Below, piece after piece: positions 43,818 through 52,298 of a stretch of 64,000 nt of DNA (position 1 is the first letter of the stretch; every line of letters begins with the position of its first letter). The DNA is from Streptomyces sp. col6 (lineage in GTDB: Bacteria; Actinomycetota; Actinomycetes; Streptomycetales; Streptomycetaceae): contig NZ_RDBL01000029.1 of the NCBI RefSeq assembly GCF_008042035.1, forward strand, positions 912,279 to 976,278, given 5' to 3'. The notes beneath the pieces are model-generated. The model made no database searches. It was not told where the DNA came from and saw nothing but the letters and a program-made list of their open reading frames with translations. The translations under genes were made by a program, and so were the position numbers.

Positions 43818-44702
43818 ATGCCCAGCTCACTGCCCCGCCCGCTGTCCGATCTACCCATCCGGCGCCTCACCCGGGACGACCTGGCCGCATGCGCCGATCT
43901 CAGCGAGGACCGCGGCTGGCCGCGCGACGAGGAGCGCTGGGCTCTGCTGCTCGCCGCCGGTACGGGCTACGGCATCGACGACCCCGATACCAAGGGGCTG
44001 ATGGCGAGCTGCGTGGCGGTCCCGTACGGCCCCGGGATGGCCGCCGTCGGGATGCTGCTGGTCTCCGGGCGTCACGCCCGGCGGGGAGTCGGCCGGTATG
44101 TGATGCAGAGGGTGATCGAGGCCTCCGGGGGAACCCCGCTCAGCCTCCATGCGACATCGGCGGGACGCCCTCTCTACGAGGAGCTCGGGTTCGTCCCGGT
44201 CGGGCGCACCATCCGTCTGAGCGGATCCTTCCAGCCGCCTGCGGTACCCGCGCCGTTGCCTCTCGATGGCGCAGGGCTCGTCATCCGGTCTGCCTCCGCC
44301 CATGATCTGCGGGCCATGGTGCAGCTGGACTCGGTCGTCTTCGGCCTCGACCGAACCCATCTGCTGACCCGGCTCCCCACGTTCGCCGACCACCTGCGGG
44401 TCGCCGAGGAGAACGGGGAACTGATCGGGTACGCCGCGCTCTCCCCCAGCGCCGAGAACCACGCGGTCGGGCCGTTGATCGCCCGGGACACCGCCACGGC
44501 GAAGCTGCTCGTGGCCTCGCTCGCCGAGGCGACGGACCGGCCGCTGCGCGTGGACGTAGACGCCCGCCACGAGGAATTGCTCGACTGGCTCGGAGCCTGC
44601 GGCCTGCGGTCCAGTACGGAGACCACGGTGATGGTCCTCGGCGGGCAACGGTACGGGGACTGGTCCCGGTACTTCGCGCCCCTGAGCCTCGCCACGGGCT
44701 GA
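43818..44702 (+). CDS. Tandem GNAT N-acetyltransferase
   Basis: A 294-residue protein with two GNAT-type lobes. The N-terminal lobe (about 10-135) has the acetyl-CoA motif RRGVGRYVMQRVIEA and the LYEELGFVPVGR C-terminal strand. The second lobe (about 150-290) is of the GNAT-like type often found after such domains. The acetyl acceptor is unknown. Convergent with an MFS exporter gene. Confidence 0.85.
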   Translation: MPSSLPRPLSDLPIRRLTRDDLAACADLSEDRGWPRDEERWALLLAAGTGYGIDDPDTKGLMASCVAVPYGPGMAAVGMLLVSGRHARRGVGRYVMQRVIEASGGTPLSLHATSAGRPLYEELGFVPVGRTIRLSGSFQPPAVPAPLPLDGAGLVIRSASAHDLRAMVQLDSVVFGLDRTHLLTRLPTFADHLRVAEENGELIGYAALSPSAENHAVGPLIARDTATAKLLVASLAEATDRPLRVDVDARHEELLDWLGACGLRSSTETTVMVLGGQRYGDWSRYFAPLSLATG

Positions 44703-44754
44703 CCCCCGCCCTCGCCCCGGTCACGTGCCCCCCTGCGCGGGGAGGACCCGAGGC

Positions 44755-45966
44755 TCAGCTCCGGGAGGCGGGCACCGCCGCCGGCTCCGGGGTGTGGGCG
44801 GCGACGAGGCGGCTCGGCATGGTCGTCCGGCGCTCCAGCGCACGGGAGGCGAGGGCGAGCACGAGAGCCGACGCGGCAAGTGCCGCTCCGACCCAGTTCG
44901 GGGCGGTGTAGCCGAGTCCGGCGCCGATGACGAGGCCGCCGAGCCAGGCCGAGAGCGCATTGCCGAGGTTGAAGGCACCGATATTCACCGCTGAGGCCAG
45001 CGTCGGGGCGCCCGCCGCCTGGTCGAGCACCCGCTTCTGCAGCGGAGGCACGGTCGCGAAGCCGAGGGCCCCGATCAGGACAAGGGTGACAGCTGCCGTG
45101 ATCTTGTTGTGGGCGGTCAGCGTGAACAGGGCCAGGACCAGGGTGAGCCCGCTCAGCGACACAAAGAGCAGGGGCATGAGGTGACGGTCGGCGAACCTGC
45201 CACCGAGCAGGTTGCCGCCGACCATGCCGAGGCCGAAGAGGACCAGGAGCCAGGTGACCGCGGAGGCCGAGTATCCGGCGACCTCCGTCATCATCGGCGA
45301 CACGTAGGTGATCGCAGCGAAGACGCCGCCGAAGCCGAGGACCGTCATCGCCATGGCGAGAAGGACCTGCACATTGCGGAAGGCGGCGAGTTCCTGCCTC
45401 AGCCTGACGCCCTCGGTACGGGGCTGCTCGGGAACGAGACGGGCCACGCCGAGCAGGCCTACAACGCCCAGCGCGGCGACGACGAGGAACGTGGAACGCC
45501 AACCGGCGTGCTGACCGATGGAGGTGCCCACCGGCACACCAACGACGTTGGCGATGGTGAGTCCTGTGAACATCAGGGCGATGGCGCCCGCCTTCTTCTG
45601 CGGGGCGACGAGATCGGCTGCCACGACCGCTCCGATGCCGAAGAAGGCACCGTGGGCGAGCGAGGCGATCACACGGCCGACGACCATCACTTCGAAGACG
45701 GGTGCGGTCGCGGTGACCACATTGCCGGCGATGAACAGGCCCATGAGGATCATCAGCATCCGTTTGCGGCTGACCCTCGTGCCGAGCACAGTCATCAACG
45801 GTGCCCCGAGGACGACGCCGAGCGCGTAGCCCGTGACCAGGAAGCCGGCGGCCGGGATGGACACCTGGAAGTCCGCGGCCACATCGGGAAGCAACCCCAT
45901 GATCACGAACTCGGTGGTCCCGATACCGAATGCCCCGATGGCCAGGGCGAGGAGTGCGAGCGGCAT
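44755..45966 (-). CDS. MFS transporter, DHA1-type exporter
   Basis: A 403-residue protein with twelve predicted helices and the DHA1 signatures GTTEFVIMGLLPDVAADF near residue 16, GYALGVVLGAPLM, and TVLGTRVSRKRMLM in the loop between helices 2 and 3. It resembles AraJ/chloramphenicol-exporter-type carriers. It is divergent from a MarR regulator across 138 bp that contain an inverted repeat, the arrangement expected of a MarR-controlled drug efflux pair. Substrate is unknown. Confidence 0.9.
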   Translation of the reverse strand: MPLALLALAIGAFGIGTTEFVIMGLLPDVAADFQVSIPAAGFLVTGYALGVVLGAPLMTVLGTRVSRKRMLMILMGLFIAGNVVTATAPVFEVMVVGRVIASLAHGAFFGIGAVVAADLVAPQKKAGAIALMFTGLTIANVVGVPVGTSIGQHAGWRSTFLVVAALGVVGLLGVARLVPEQPRTEGVRLRQELAAFRNVQVLLAMAMTVLGFGGVFAAITYVSPMMTEVAGYSASAVTWLLVLFGLGMVGGNLLGGRFADRHLMPLLFVSLSGLTLVLALFTLTAHNKITAAVTLVLIGALGFATVPPLQKRVLDQAAGAPTLASAVNIGAFNLGNALSAWLGGLVIGAGLGYTAPNWVGAALAASALVLALASRALERRTTMPSRLVAAHTPEPAAVPASRS

Positions 45967-46012
45967 GGATACGCCTTCCCAGAAGATTGCTACTGCGCCT
46001 TACATGCGTAGA

Positions 46013-46054
46013 CAATAGTTGCAGACGCTCTTTAATTGCAAGCGCTGGCTATTG
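46013..46054. promoter_or_regulatory. Candidate MarR operator between efflux gene and regulator
   Basis: CAATAG at 46013-46018 is repeated in inverted orientation as CTATTG at 46049-46054, with TTGCA and TTGCAA elements between them. This AT-rich core lies midway between the divergent MFS and MarR genes. Assignment is by position and symmetry only. Confidence 0.45.
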
Positions 46055-46104
46055 CGATGTTCGGCTACTCTGGACGCAAGCAGCTCCGGCACGGAGGAGA
46101 GACC

Positions 46105-46566
46105 ATGACAGCCACGGACCCGGCCCTGACCGCCCTCTCCCAGGGCTGGATCGCGCTCTCCCTGCTCCACGGCAAGATCGAGACCCGCATCGAACGCGCT
46201 CTGCAGAGCGGTCACGACCTGAGCGTGCGGGAGTACTCCCTGCTGGACGTGCTCAGCCGTCAGCACAGCGGGCCGGGCGGCCATCTGCAGATGAAGCAGG
46301 TGGCGGACGCCGTGGGGCTGAGCCAGAGCGCCACCACCCGCCTGGTCACCCGTCTCGAAGACCGCGGGCTGCTGACCCGGTACCTCTGCGACACCGACCG
46401 CAGGGGCATCTACACCGATGTCACCGACGACGGGCTCGTACTGCTCGCCGAGGCCCGGCCCACCAATGACAGCGCCCTGCGTTCCGCACTCGACGAGGCC
46501 GCGCAAAACGCCGAGCTCGCCCCGCTCGTCAGGGCGGTCGAGGAACTGAAGTCCGTCCCCGTGTAG
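46105..46566 (+). CDS. MarR-family transcriptional regulator
   Basis: A 153-residue MarR protein. The winged HTH is clear: LSVREYSLLDVLSRQ, MKQVADAVGLSQSATTRLVTRLEDRGLLTR, and the basic wing DRRGIYTDVTDDG. The ATG at MTATDPAL has a strong GGAGGAG site, and the longer frame to 46036 runs through the operator region. It probably represses the divergent exporter and itself until a ligand binds. Confidence 0.9.
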   Translation: MTATDPALTALSQGWIALSLLHGKIETRIERALQSGHDLSVREYSLLDVLSRQHSGPGGHLQMKQVADAVGLSQSATTRLVTRLEDRGLLTRYLCDTDRRGIYTDVTDDGLVLLAEARPTNDSALRSALDEAAQNAELAPLVRAVEELKSVPV

Positions 46567-46597
46567 CCACGCCCGCCGACTGCGTAGGCTGCGGATC

Positions 46598-47050
46598 ATG
46601 AGCGATCTGGACATACGCCGTGCGACCGCTGACGATCTGGCCGAGATCGTGGCACTGCTCGCCGACGACCCGCTGGGTGCCCAGCGCGAGTCGCCGGACG
46701 ACCTCGCGCCCTACCGGCCGGCGCTCCGACGGCTGACCGACGACCCGAACCAGCACATGATGGTGGCCGTGCGCGAGAAACGCGTCGTCGGAACCCTGCA
46801 ACTGACAGTGATCCCGGGGCTGTCCCGGCGCGGTTCGACCCGTTCCGTGATCGAGGGCGTCCGTATCCACGCGGACGAACGGGGCAGCGGTCTCGGCACC
46901 CGGCTGATCCAATGGGCGGTGGACGAATCACGCCGCCAGGGCTGCCAGTTGGTGCAGCTCACCTCCGATGCGACCCGTACCGACGCGCATCGCTTCTACG
47001 AGCGGCTCGGCTTCGTGGCCAGCCATGTGGGCTTCAAACTCGCTCTCTGA
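46598..47050 (+). CDS. GNAT-family N-acetyltransferase
   Basis: A 150-residue acetyltransferase. The acetyl-CoA pyrophosphate loop reads DERGSGLGTRLIQWAV and the C-terminal strand HRFYERLGFVASH. It follows the MarR gene by 31 bp and may be cotranscribed with it. A resistance or detoxification role fits the efflux context but is not shown by the sequence. Confidence 0.88.
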   Translation: MSDLDIRRATADDLAEIVALLADDPLGAQRESPDDLAPYRPALRRLTDDPNQHMMVAVREKRVVGTLQLTVIPGLSRRGSTRSVIEGVRIHADERGSGLGTRLIQWAVDESRRQGCQLVQLTSDATRTDAHRFYERLGFVASHVGFKLAL

Positions 47051-47075
47051 CCCTGCCACCCCCCGAGGAGCCGAT

Positions 47076-48239
47076 GTGCAACGCATCAGTGACGAACAGC
47101 GCCGCGTCCGGATCGGGCGCCGCCATCTCCTCGCACCCGAAGCGCGGGCCTCCTCACCCGTCGCGGTGGCCGATGCACTTGTCGCACTCCACGCGACCGA
47201 CGCGGCCACCGTGTTCCTCTCCACATGCGCCAGGCTCACCGAGCCAGGCATCGACGCAGTGGAGCACTGCTTGTACGAGGACGTCTCACTGGTACGGATG
47301 CTCTCGATGCGCAACACCCTCTTCGTCGTCTCGGACGAGATGGCTCCACGGGTCGAGGCCGCCAACGCGCGCGCTGTGGCCGCCAAGGAACGCCTCAACC
47401 TGCTCAAGCACCTGCGGGACGACGGCAACGGCCTGGACGAACACTGGCTCGACGAGGCCGAGAGGAGCGCCCTCGCCTTCCTGGAGGACGGCGGCCCGGT
47501 CTCGGGCAGCGAACTCGCCGCCGGTGTGGCTGCGCTCCGCACCAAGATCACGCTGTTCCCCGGGAAGAAGCAGGAGGCGGTCCAGGGCGTCGCGACCCGG
47601 GTCATCCGAGTGCTGGCCGCGGAAGGGAGGATTCGCCGGGACCGGCCGAGGGGTTCCTGGACCTCCAGCCAGTTCCGCTGGGCCCTGGCCCGGCCTCGGC
47701 CGGTGGAGGAAACCGCCCCGGCCCAGGCGGAGCTGGCCCTGCACTGGCTCCGGGCCTACGGACCGGGCACCGAAGGCGACCTCAAGTGGTGGACCGGATG
47801 GGGTGCGCGCGAGGTCCGTACGGCGCTGGCGGCAGTCGGAGCCGTGGAGGTACGGCTCGACGACGGCGCCGCCGCCTGGGTCGCTCCCGGGGACACGGAA
47901 CCCGAATCCGCTCCCGCTCCCTGGGCGGCCCTGCTGCCCGCGCTCGACCCCAGCGGGATGGGCTGGGCGGACCGCGGCTTCCATCTGCCGGCCGAGCACC
48001 GGGCAGCCCTCTTCGACCGCTCGGGCAACATCGGCCCCACGGTGTGGTGGAACGGCCGGATCGTGGGCGGCTGGGCACAGCGCGCCAACGGCGAGCTGGC
48101 CTGGCGGCTGCTGACCGATCCGGGCAAGGAGGCCTCCTCGGCGATCGAGGCCGAACTGTCCCGGCTGACCGCCTGGGTGGGAGGGGCCAGGATTACCCCG
48201 CGCTTCCGGACCCCTCTGGAGCGGGAGTTGACGGCCTGA
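47076..48239 (+). CDS. Winged-helix protein of the AlkZ/YcaQ DNA glycosylase superfamily (HTH_42)
   Basis: A 387-residue protein of tandem winged helices and a beta-barrel, as in AlkZ, which excises bulky alkylated or crosslinked bases. The barrel-associated stretch WADRGFHLPAEHRAALFDRSGN is typical. At the catalytic QxQ position of AlkZ and YcaQ this protein has H-A-T (ALVALHATDAATVF), so canonical glycosylase chemistry is doubtful. The GTG at VQRISDEQ has CGAGGAG seven bases upstream. Its position after an acetyltransferase and an efflux pair is compatible with self-protection against genotoxins. Confidence 0.82.
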   Translation: MQRISDEQRRVRIGRRHLLAPEARASSPVAVADALVALHATDAATVFLSTCARLTEPGIDAVEHCLYEDVSLVRMLSMRNTLFVVSDEMAPRVEAANARAVAAKERLNLLKHLRDDGNGLDEHWLDEAERSALAFLEDGGPVSGSELAAGVAALRTKITLFPGKKQEAVQGVATRVIRVLAAEGRIRRDRPRGSWTSSQFRWALARPRPVEETAPAQAELALHWLRAYGPGTEGDLKWWTGWGAREVRTALAAVGAVEVRLDDGAAAWVAPGDTEPESAPAPWAALLPALDPSGMGWADRGFHLPAEHRAALFDRSGNIGPTVWWNGRIVGGWAQRANGELAWRLLTDPGKEASSAIEAELSRLTAWVGGARITPRFRTPLERELTA

Positions 48240-48245
48240 GCCGCT

Positions 48246-48277
48246 GGGTTGCCCGTTTCACGTGAAACGGGCAACCC
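48246..48277. other. parS site embedded in a 32-bp perfect palindrome
   Basis: The parS core GTTTCACGTGAAAC (48255-48268) is extended on each side by nine matching bases (GGGTTGCCC / GGGCAACCC) into a perfect dyad of 32 bp. It starts seven bases past the AlkZ-like stop, so the transcribed strand can also form a stable hairpin. Confidence 0.93.
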
Positions 48278-48348
48278 CAACCCGCCTGATGACGCTCGCC
48301 TTTCACGCCCCGGGCGGCCACCAGTCACGGTCAGCCCATGGGCCCCGC

Positions 48349-49731
48349 TCAGTCCCCCAGGCCGCGCCACCCCTCCTCGTCCACGCCACCGGGCACCGCC
48401 GCCGCCGGGTCGTACGGCTCACGCGTGAAGACGAAGGACCCCAGATCGAGGTGGTTCACGCTGCCGTCGGCGTTCCGCACGACCCGCAGCGTCTCCCCTG
48501 CGTAGTAGCCGTCCAGGCCGACCCAGGTGCCGTCCGGCCGTGCGGTAAAGCGGGCGCCTCGGCCCGGTCCGTTCGCCGGCCACAGCTCCAGCCCGCGATC
48601 GGCGGTCAGCCGCAGGATGTTGAGGCGCGTTGCCCAGTACCACGGACCGGTCAGGGCAAGGAGCTCCGCGTCGACCTCGGGCAGTGGGCGCCACGGCTCG
48701 GGGATGCGGGGCTCCGCCTCGGCGACGATGTCCACGAGGTCGGCAGCCACCTCACCGATCGCAGCCCCGGAGGTCGCGTTGACGAGCACCACGGCTGCCA
48801 CGTCGTCCTCGGCACTGACCCAGAGGGCGGCAAGGAAGCCGGGAAGGGAGCCCGTATGGCCGATGAAGGTGCGGCCCTTCCGCCGTACCAGCTGCACTCC
48901 CAGGCCGTAACCGTTGTCCCAGTCGCCGGGTTCTGGAGCAGCCGAGGGCCGCTTCATCTCCTCCACCGACGCGGCGCGGAGCACCCGGTCGTCGCCCTCG
49001 GCAAGGAAGGCCGCGAAGCGCAGCAGATCCGCGGTGGTGGACCAGAGCTGTCCGGCGGGAGCCATCAGGCCCAGGTCCTCGGCCGGTTCGGGAAGCATGG
49101 CGTCGGCCCACGGGTGCACGGCCCAGCCGCCGGCGTGCGGAGCCTGCGGGAGGGAGGTCGTGCGGTGCATGCCGAGGGGCTCCAGCACCTCGCGGCGCAG
49201 CACCTCTTCCCAGGAGGCCCCGCGCACGGCCTCCACCAGCGAACCGAGCAGGGTGTAGCCGGGGTTGGAGTAGTGGTGGCGGTGGCCGGGCGGGTGCATG
49301 GCGATCTGCTCGCCGAGCACGTCTCCGAGAGCGGGCCGGAGGGTGCCCGGGGTCCGCTCCCACCAGGGCGCGGTCGTCTCGGCACCGAGGCCCGCAGTGT
49401 GACCGAGCAGCTGATACAGGGTCACGTCACCCGCACCGGTGCCGGGCAGGTGCTTCTCCAGCGGGTCGGCGAGATCCAGCAGTCCTTCGTCCCGCAGCCG
49501 AAGCACCAGCACCGCGGTGAACGTCTTGGTGAGGGAGCCGATCCTGAACTGCGTGTCCGTGTCCGGGGCATGGCCGTCGACACAGCTGCGTGAGCCGTCC
49601 CAGACGATCTGCCCCTGCCGTTGCACGGCGGCGACGAGAGAGGGTGTACGCCCTTCGGCCTGGGCCGTGGCGATGCGGTGCAACAACGCGCGCCGGGTAC
49701 CGGGAAGCAACTGTTCAGCATGAGAAGTCAT
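48349..49731 (-). CDS. Serine hydrolase / class C beta-lactamase-fold protein
   Basis: A 460-residue beta-lactamase-related enzyme. GSLTKTFTAV gives the SxxK nucleophile (about residue 70), YSNPGY the YxN element, and HTGSLPG the third active-site motif. No signal peptide is visible, so it is likely cytoplasmic and more like an esterase or D-aminopeptidase than a resistance enzyme. A C-terminal lipocalin-like extension of about 120 residues follows. The start is the ATG before TSHAEQLL. Confidence 0.87.
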   Translation of the reverse strand: MTSHAEQLLPGTRRALLHRIATAQAEGRTPSLVAAVQRQGQIVWDGSRSCVDGHAPDTDTQFRIGSLTKTFTAVLVLRLRDEGLLDLADPLEKHLPGTGAGDVTLYQLLGHTAGLGAETTAPWWERTPGTLRPALGDVLGEQIAMHPPGHRHHYSNPGYTLLGSLVEAVRGASWEEVLRREVLEPLGMHRTTSLPQAPHAGGWAVHPWADAMLPEPAEDLGLMAPAGQLWSTTADLLRFAAFLAEGDDRVLRAASVEEMKRPSAAPEPGDWDNGYGLGVQLVRRKGRTFIGHTGSLPGFLAALWVSAEDDVAAVVLVNATSGAAIGEVAADLVDIVAEAEPRIPEPWRPLPEVDAELLALTGPWYWATRLNILRLTADRGLELWPANGPGRGARFTARPDGTWVGLDGYYAGETLRVVRNADGSVNHLDLGSFVFTREPYDPAAAVPGGVDEEGWRGLGD

Positions 49732-49825
49732 CGTCAACAACTACCGCCCGCACGCACGTATGGCGACTCGATTTATCCCTCCCTCGGCCTCCACCTCGCG
49801 CGATGCCGGAAGCCCTACGGGCAGG

Positions 49826-50338
49826 TCATACTTCGCGTTCGAAGCGCATGCTGGCCCGCTGCCATCCGGGGAGCAGTACTTCGCCCCTCGGGGCGAATCC
49901 CAGCCGCTCGTACCAGGAGCACAACCGCGCATTGGCCGCGACGGCGTCGAGACGCAGGAGCAGGCATCCCCGCACGGCAGCCGTCCGTGCGGCCCAGTCC
50001 ACAGCGAAGGCTCCTATGCCTCGCCCGTGGTGGAACGGAAGAACGGCCAACCGGTGCAGATAGGCCGCCTTCGGCCCATCCGAGCCGGGCCAGACCGCAG
50101 CGTCCTCACTTTCCAGGGCGAACGTCCCCACGGGGTCCCCCGCCAGCTGAACGAGGTAGGTCTCGCCCCGGTCGATTCCGGCTGCCACGGCCGAGTGGGG
50201 GAGCACCCGCCAAGAGGGCGGGAGCCCTTGCCGCACCTGGTCCTCCCGGGCCTCGGACAGTACGTCCAGCAGCACGCCGAGGTCGCTGCGCCCGGCCGGC
50301 CGCACATCAGGATTCGCATGACTCGCTGCTGGAAACAC
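49826..50338 (-). CDS. GNAT-family N-acetyltransferase
   Basis: A 170-residue acetyltransferase with HHGRGIGAFAVDWAA as acetyl-CoA loop and CSWYERLGFAPRGE near the C terminus. It begins 22 nt after dnaB on the same strand, so it is probably read through from the dnaB transcript. Substrate is unknown. Confidence 0.87.
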   Translation of the reverse strand: MFPAASHANPDVRPAGRSDLGVLLDVLSEAREDQVRQGLPPSWRVLPHSAVAAGIDRGETYLVQLAGDPVGTFALESEDAAVWPGSDGPKAAYLHRLAVLPFHHGRGIGAFAVDWAARTAAVRGCLLLRLDAVAANARLCSWYERLGFAPRGEVLLPGWQRASMRFEREV

Positions 50339-50360
50339 CGGTTGCCTCTCCCCGGTCCGG

Positions 50361-51839
50361 TCAGGTCTGCGCCATGTCCACGAAGCGGGAGTAGTGGCCC
50401 TGGAAGGCCACCGTGATCGTCGCCGTCGGGCCGTTTCGGTGCTTGGCCACGATCAGGTCCGCCTCACCGGCGCGCGGCGACTCCTTCTCGTAGGCGTCCT
50501 CGCGGTGCAGCAGGATCACCATGTCGGCGTCCTGCTCGATGGAGCCGGATTCGCGGAGGTCGGAGACCATCGGCTTCTTGTCCGTGCGCTGCTCGGGGCC
50601 ACGGTTCAGCTGGGAGAGCGCGATGACCGGCAGCTGCAGTTCCTTGGCCAGCAGCTTGAGGTTTCGCGACATGTCGGAGACCTCCTGCTGGCGGCTCTCG
50701 GCACGCTTGGAACCGCCGGACTGCATCAGCTGCAGGTAGTCGATCACCACCAGCTTGAGGTCGTTGCGCTGCTTGAGGCGACGGCACTTCGCCCGGATCT
50801 CCATCATGGAGAGGTTGGGGGAGTCGTCGATGTAGAGCGGAGCCGCGGAGACATCCGGCATCCGCCGGGCCAGCCGCGTCCAGTCCTCGTCGGTCATCGT
50901 GCCGGAGCGCATGTGGTGCAGAGCTACCCGTGCCTCGGCGGACAGCAAGCGCATGGCGATCTCGTTCCGCCCCATTTCCAGGGAGAAGATCACGCTGGGG
51001 AGGTTGCTCTTGATCGAGCAGGCACGGGCGAAGTCCAGCGCGAGCGTCGACTTACCCATGGCGGGACGGGCCGCGATGACGACCATCTGGCCCGGGTGCA
51101 GCCCGTTGGTCAGGGCATCGAGATCGGTGAACCCCGTGGGCACACCCGTCATCTCGCCGCTGCGGGAGCCGATCGCCTCGATCTCGTCGAGGGCGCCTTC
51201 CATGATGTCGCCGAGCGGCAGGTAGTCCTCGCTGGTCCGCTGCTCGGTGACGGCGTAGATCTCGGCCTGGGCGGAGTTGACGATGTCGTCGACATCGCCG
51301 TCGGCCGCGTATCCCATCTGCGTGATCTTCGTGCCGGCCTCGACGAGCCGCCTCAGGACCGCGCGTTCGTGAACGATCTCCGCGTAGTACGAGGCGTTGG
51401 CCGCCGTGGGTACCGACTGCACCAGCGTGTGCAGATACGGCGCCCCGCCCACCTTGGTGATCTCGCCGCGCTTGACCAGCTCGGCGGCCACGGTGATCGG
51501 GTCGGCCGGCTCGCCCTTGGCATAGAGGTCGAGGATCGCCTGATAGACGGTCTCGTGTGCGGGGCGGTAGAAGTCGTGGCCCTTGATGATCTCCACGACA
51601 TCGGCGATGGCGTCCTTGGACAGCAGCATGCCGCCGAGCACGGACTGCTCCGCGTCCAGGTCCTGAGGGGGCACGCGCTCGAAGCCCGAGGAGCCGCCCT
51701 CCCAGTCGCGGCTCTCCCGGCCCCGGTCGTGGCGCTCGCCCCGGTCCCGGTCCTCCCCCCGGCGCTGGCGGGAGACGGGCAGCCGGTCACTGGGGCCGGT
51801 GTCCGCCCAAGGGTCGTCCAAGGGTTCGGGAATGCTCAT
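50361..51839 (-). CDS. dnaB: Replicative DNA helicase DnaB
   Basis: A 492-residue hexameric helicase. A 55-residue Arg/Asp-rich leader, unusual outside streptomycetes, precedes the N-terminal domain (PPQDLDAEQSVLGGML, about 60-190). The RecA-like motor has Walker A ARPAMGKST, Walker B VVIDYLQLM, and the terminal KHRNGPTATI with the arginine finger. No intein interrupts it. The upstream 459 bp contain four DnaA boxes. First gene of the dnaB-GNAT pair. Confidence 0.97.
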   Translation of the reverse strand: MSIPEPLDDPWADTGPSDRLPVSRQRRGEDRDRGERHDRGRESRDWEGGSSGFERVPPQDLDAEQSVLGGMLLSKDAIADVVEIIKGHDFYRPAHETVYQAILDLYAKGEPADPITVAAELVKRGEITKVGGAPYLHTLVQSVPTAANASYYAEIVHERAVLRRLVEAGTKITQMGYAADGDVDDIVNSAQAEIYAVTEQRTSEDYLPLGDIMEGALDEIEAIGSRSGEMTGVPTGFTDLDALTNGLHPGQMVVIAARPAMGKSTLALDFARACSIKSNLPSVIFSLEMGRNEIAMRLLSAEARVALHHMRSGTMTDEDWTRLARRMPDVSAAPLYIDDSPNLSMMEIRAKCRRLKQRNDLKLVVIDYLQLMQSGGSKRAESRQQEVSDMSRNLKLLAKELQLPVIALSQLNRGPEQRTDKKPMVSDLRESGSIEQDADMVILLHREDAYEKESPRAGEADLIVAKHRNGPTATITVAFQGHYSRFVDMAQT

Positions 51840-52298
51840 CCGGCCACCTCCTCCCGTCCGCTCCGCGGACCTAGCCGTGCTCCTCTTTCTTACGGCACGG
51901 CACCGACAAACAAGACGCCCGACTCCGGTTCCGGTGTGTCGAGTTCTGCGATGCCGCAGAGCCGAAACGGGGTGGGGGCGCCGGACTACGGTAGGCGGCT
52001 CGGCACCGTCAGCCAATCTGGTTATCCACAGGCTCTGTGGACGACGGGCCAGATGCTGTGGAGAACTCCGCAGAACCTGTGCACGGACCGGGGGACAGCA
52101 CTGTGGACAAACTCATAACGAAGCTGCGACTACCACCGTGACCTGGCCTTTCCCCATCCACGGGCTGTGGGGGAGAAAAATTTCGGCTACCGGGCCGAGA
52201 TCGGCGCAGGTCCCGCACAGGAGTGACCCGCAGGCAAGTAAATGTAAGGACCCCTGCCTCATTGCATCTCTTACCTGTGGAAGATTAGATTGACTGCC
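51840..52298. promoter_or_regulatory. dnaB/MATE divergent region with a DnaA-box cluster
   Basis: A 459-bp non-coding gap. Within 89 bp lie TTATCCACA at 52022-52030 (+), TGTGGACGA at 52036-52044 (-, one mismatch), TGTGGAGAA at 52057-52065 (-, one mismatch) and TGTGGACAA at 52102-52110 (-, perfect). The outer boxes are perfect and inverted. This is the densest DnaA-box cluster in the window and could bind DnaA cooperatively, affecting dnaB transcription or titrating DnaA. Sequence between 52111 and 52298 is AT-richer and probably carries the MATE promoter. Confidence 0.78.

Noticed and set aside
48349..49731. Beta-lactam resistance gene
   Set aside because: The protein has class C motifs but no export signal and a lipocalin-like C-terminal extension. 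A general serine hydrolase is more likely.
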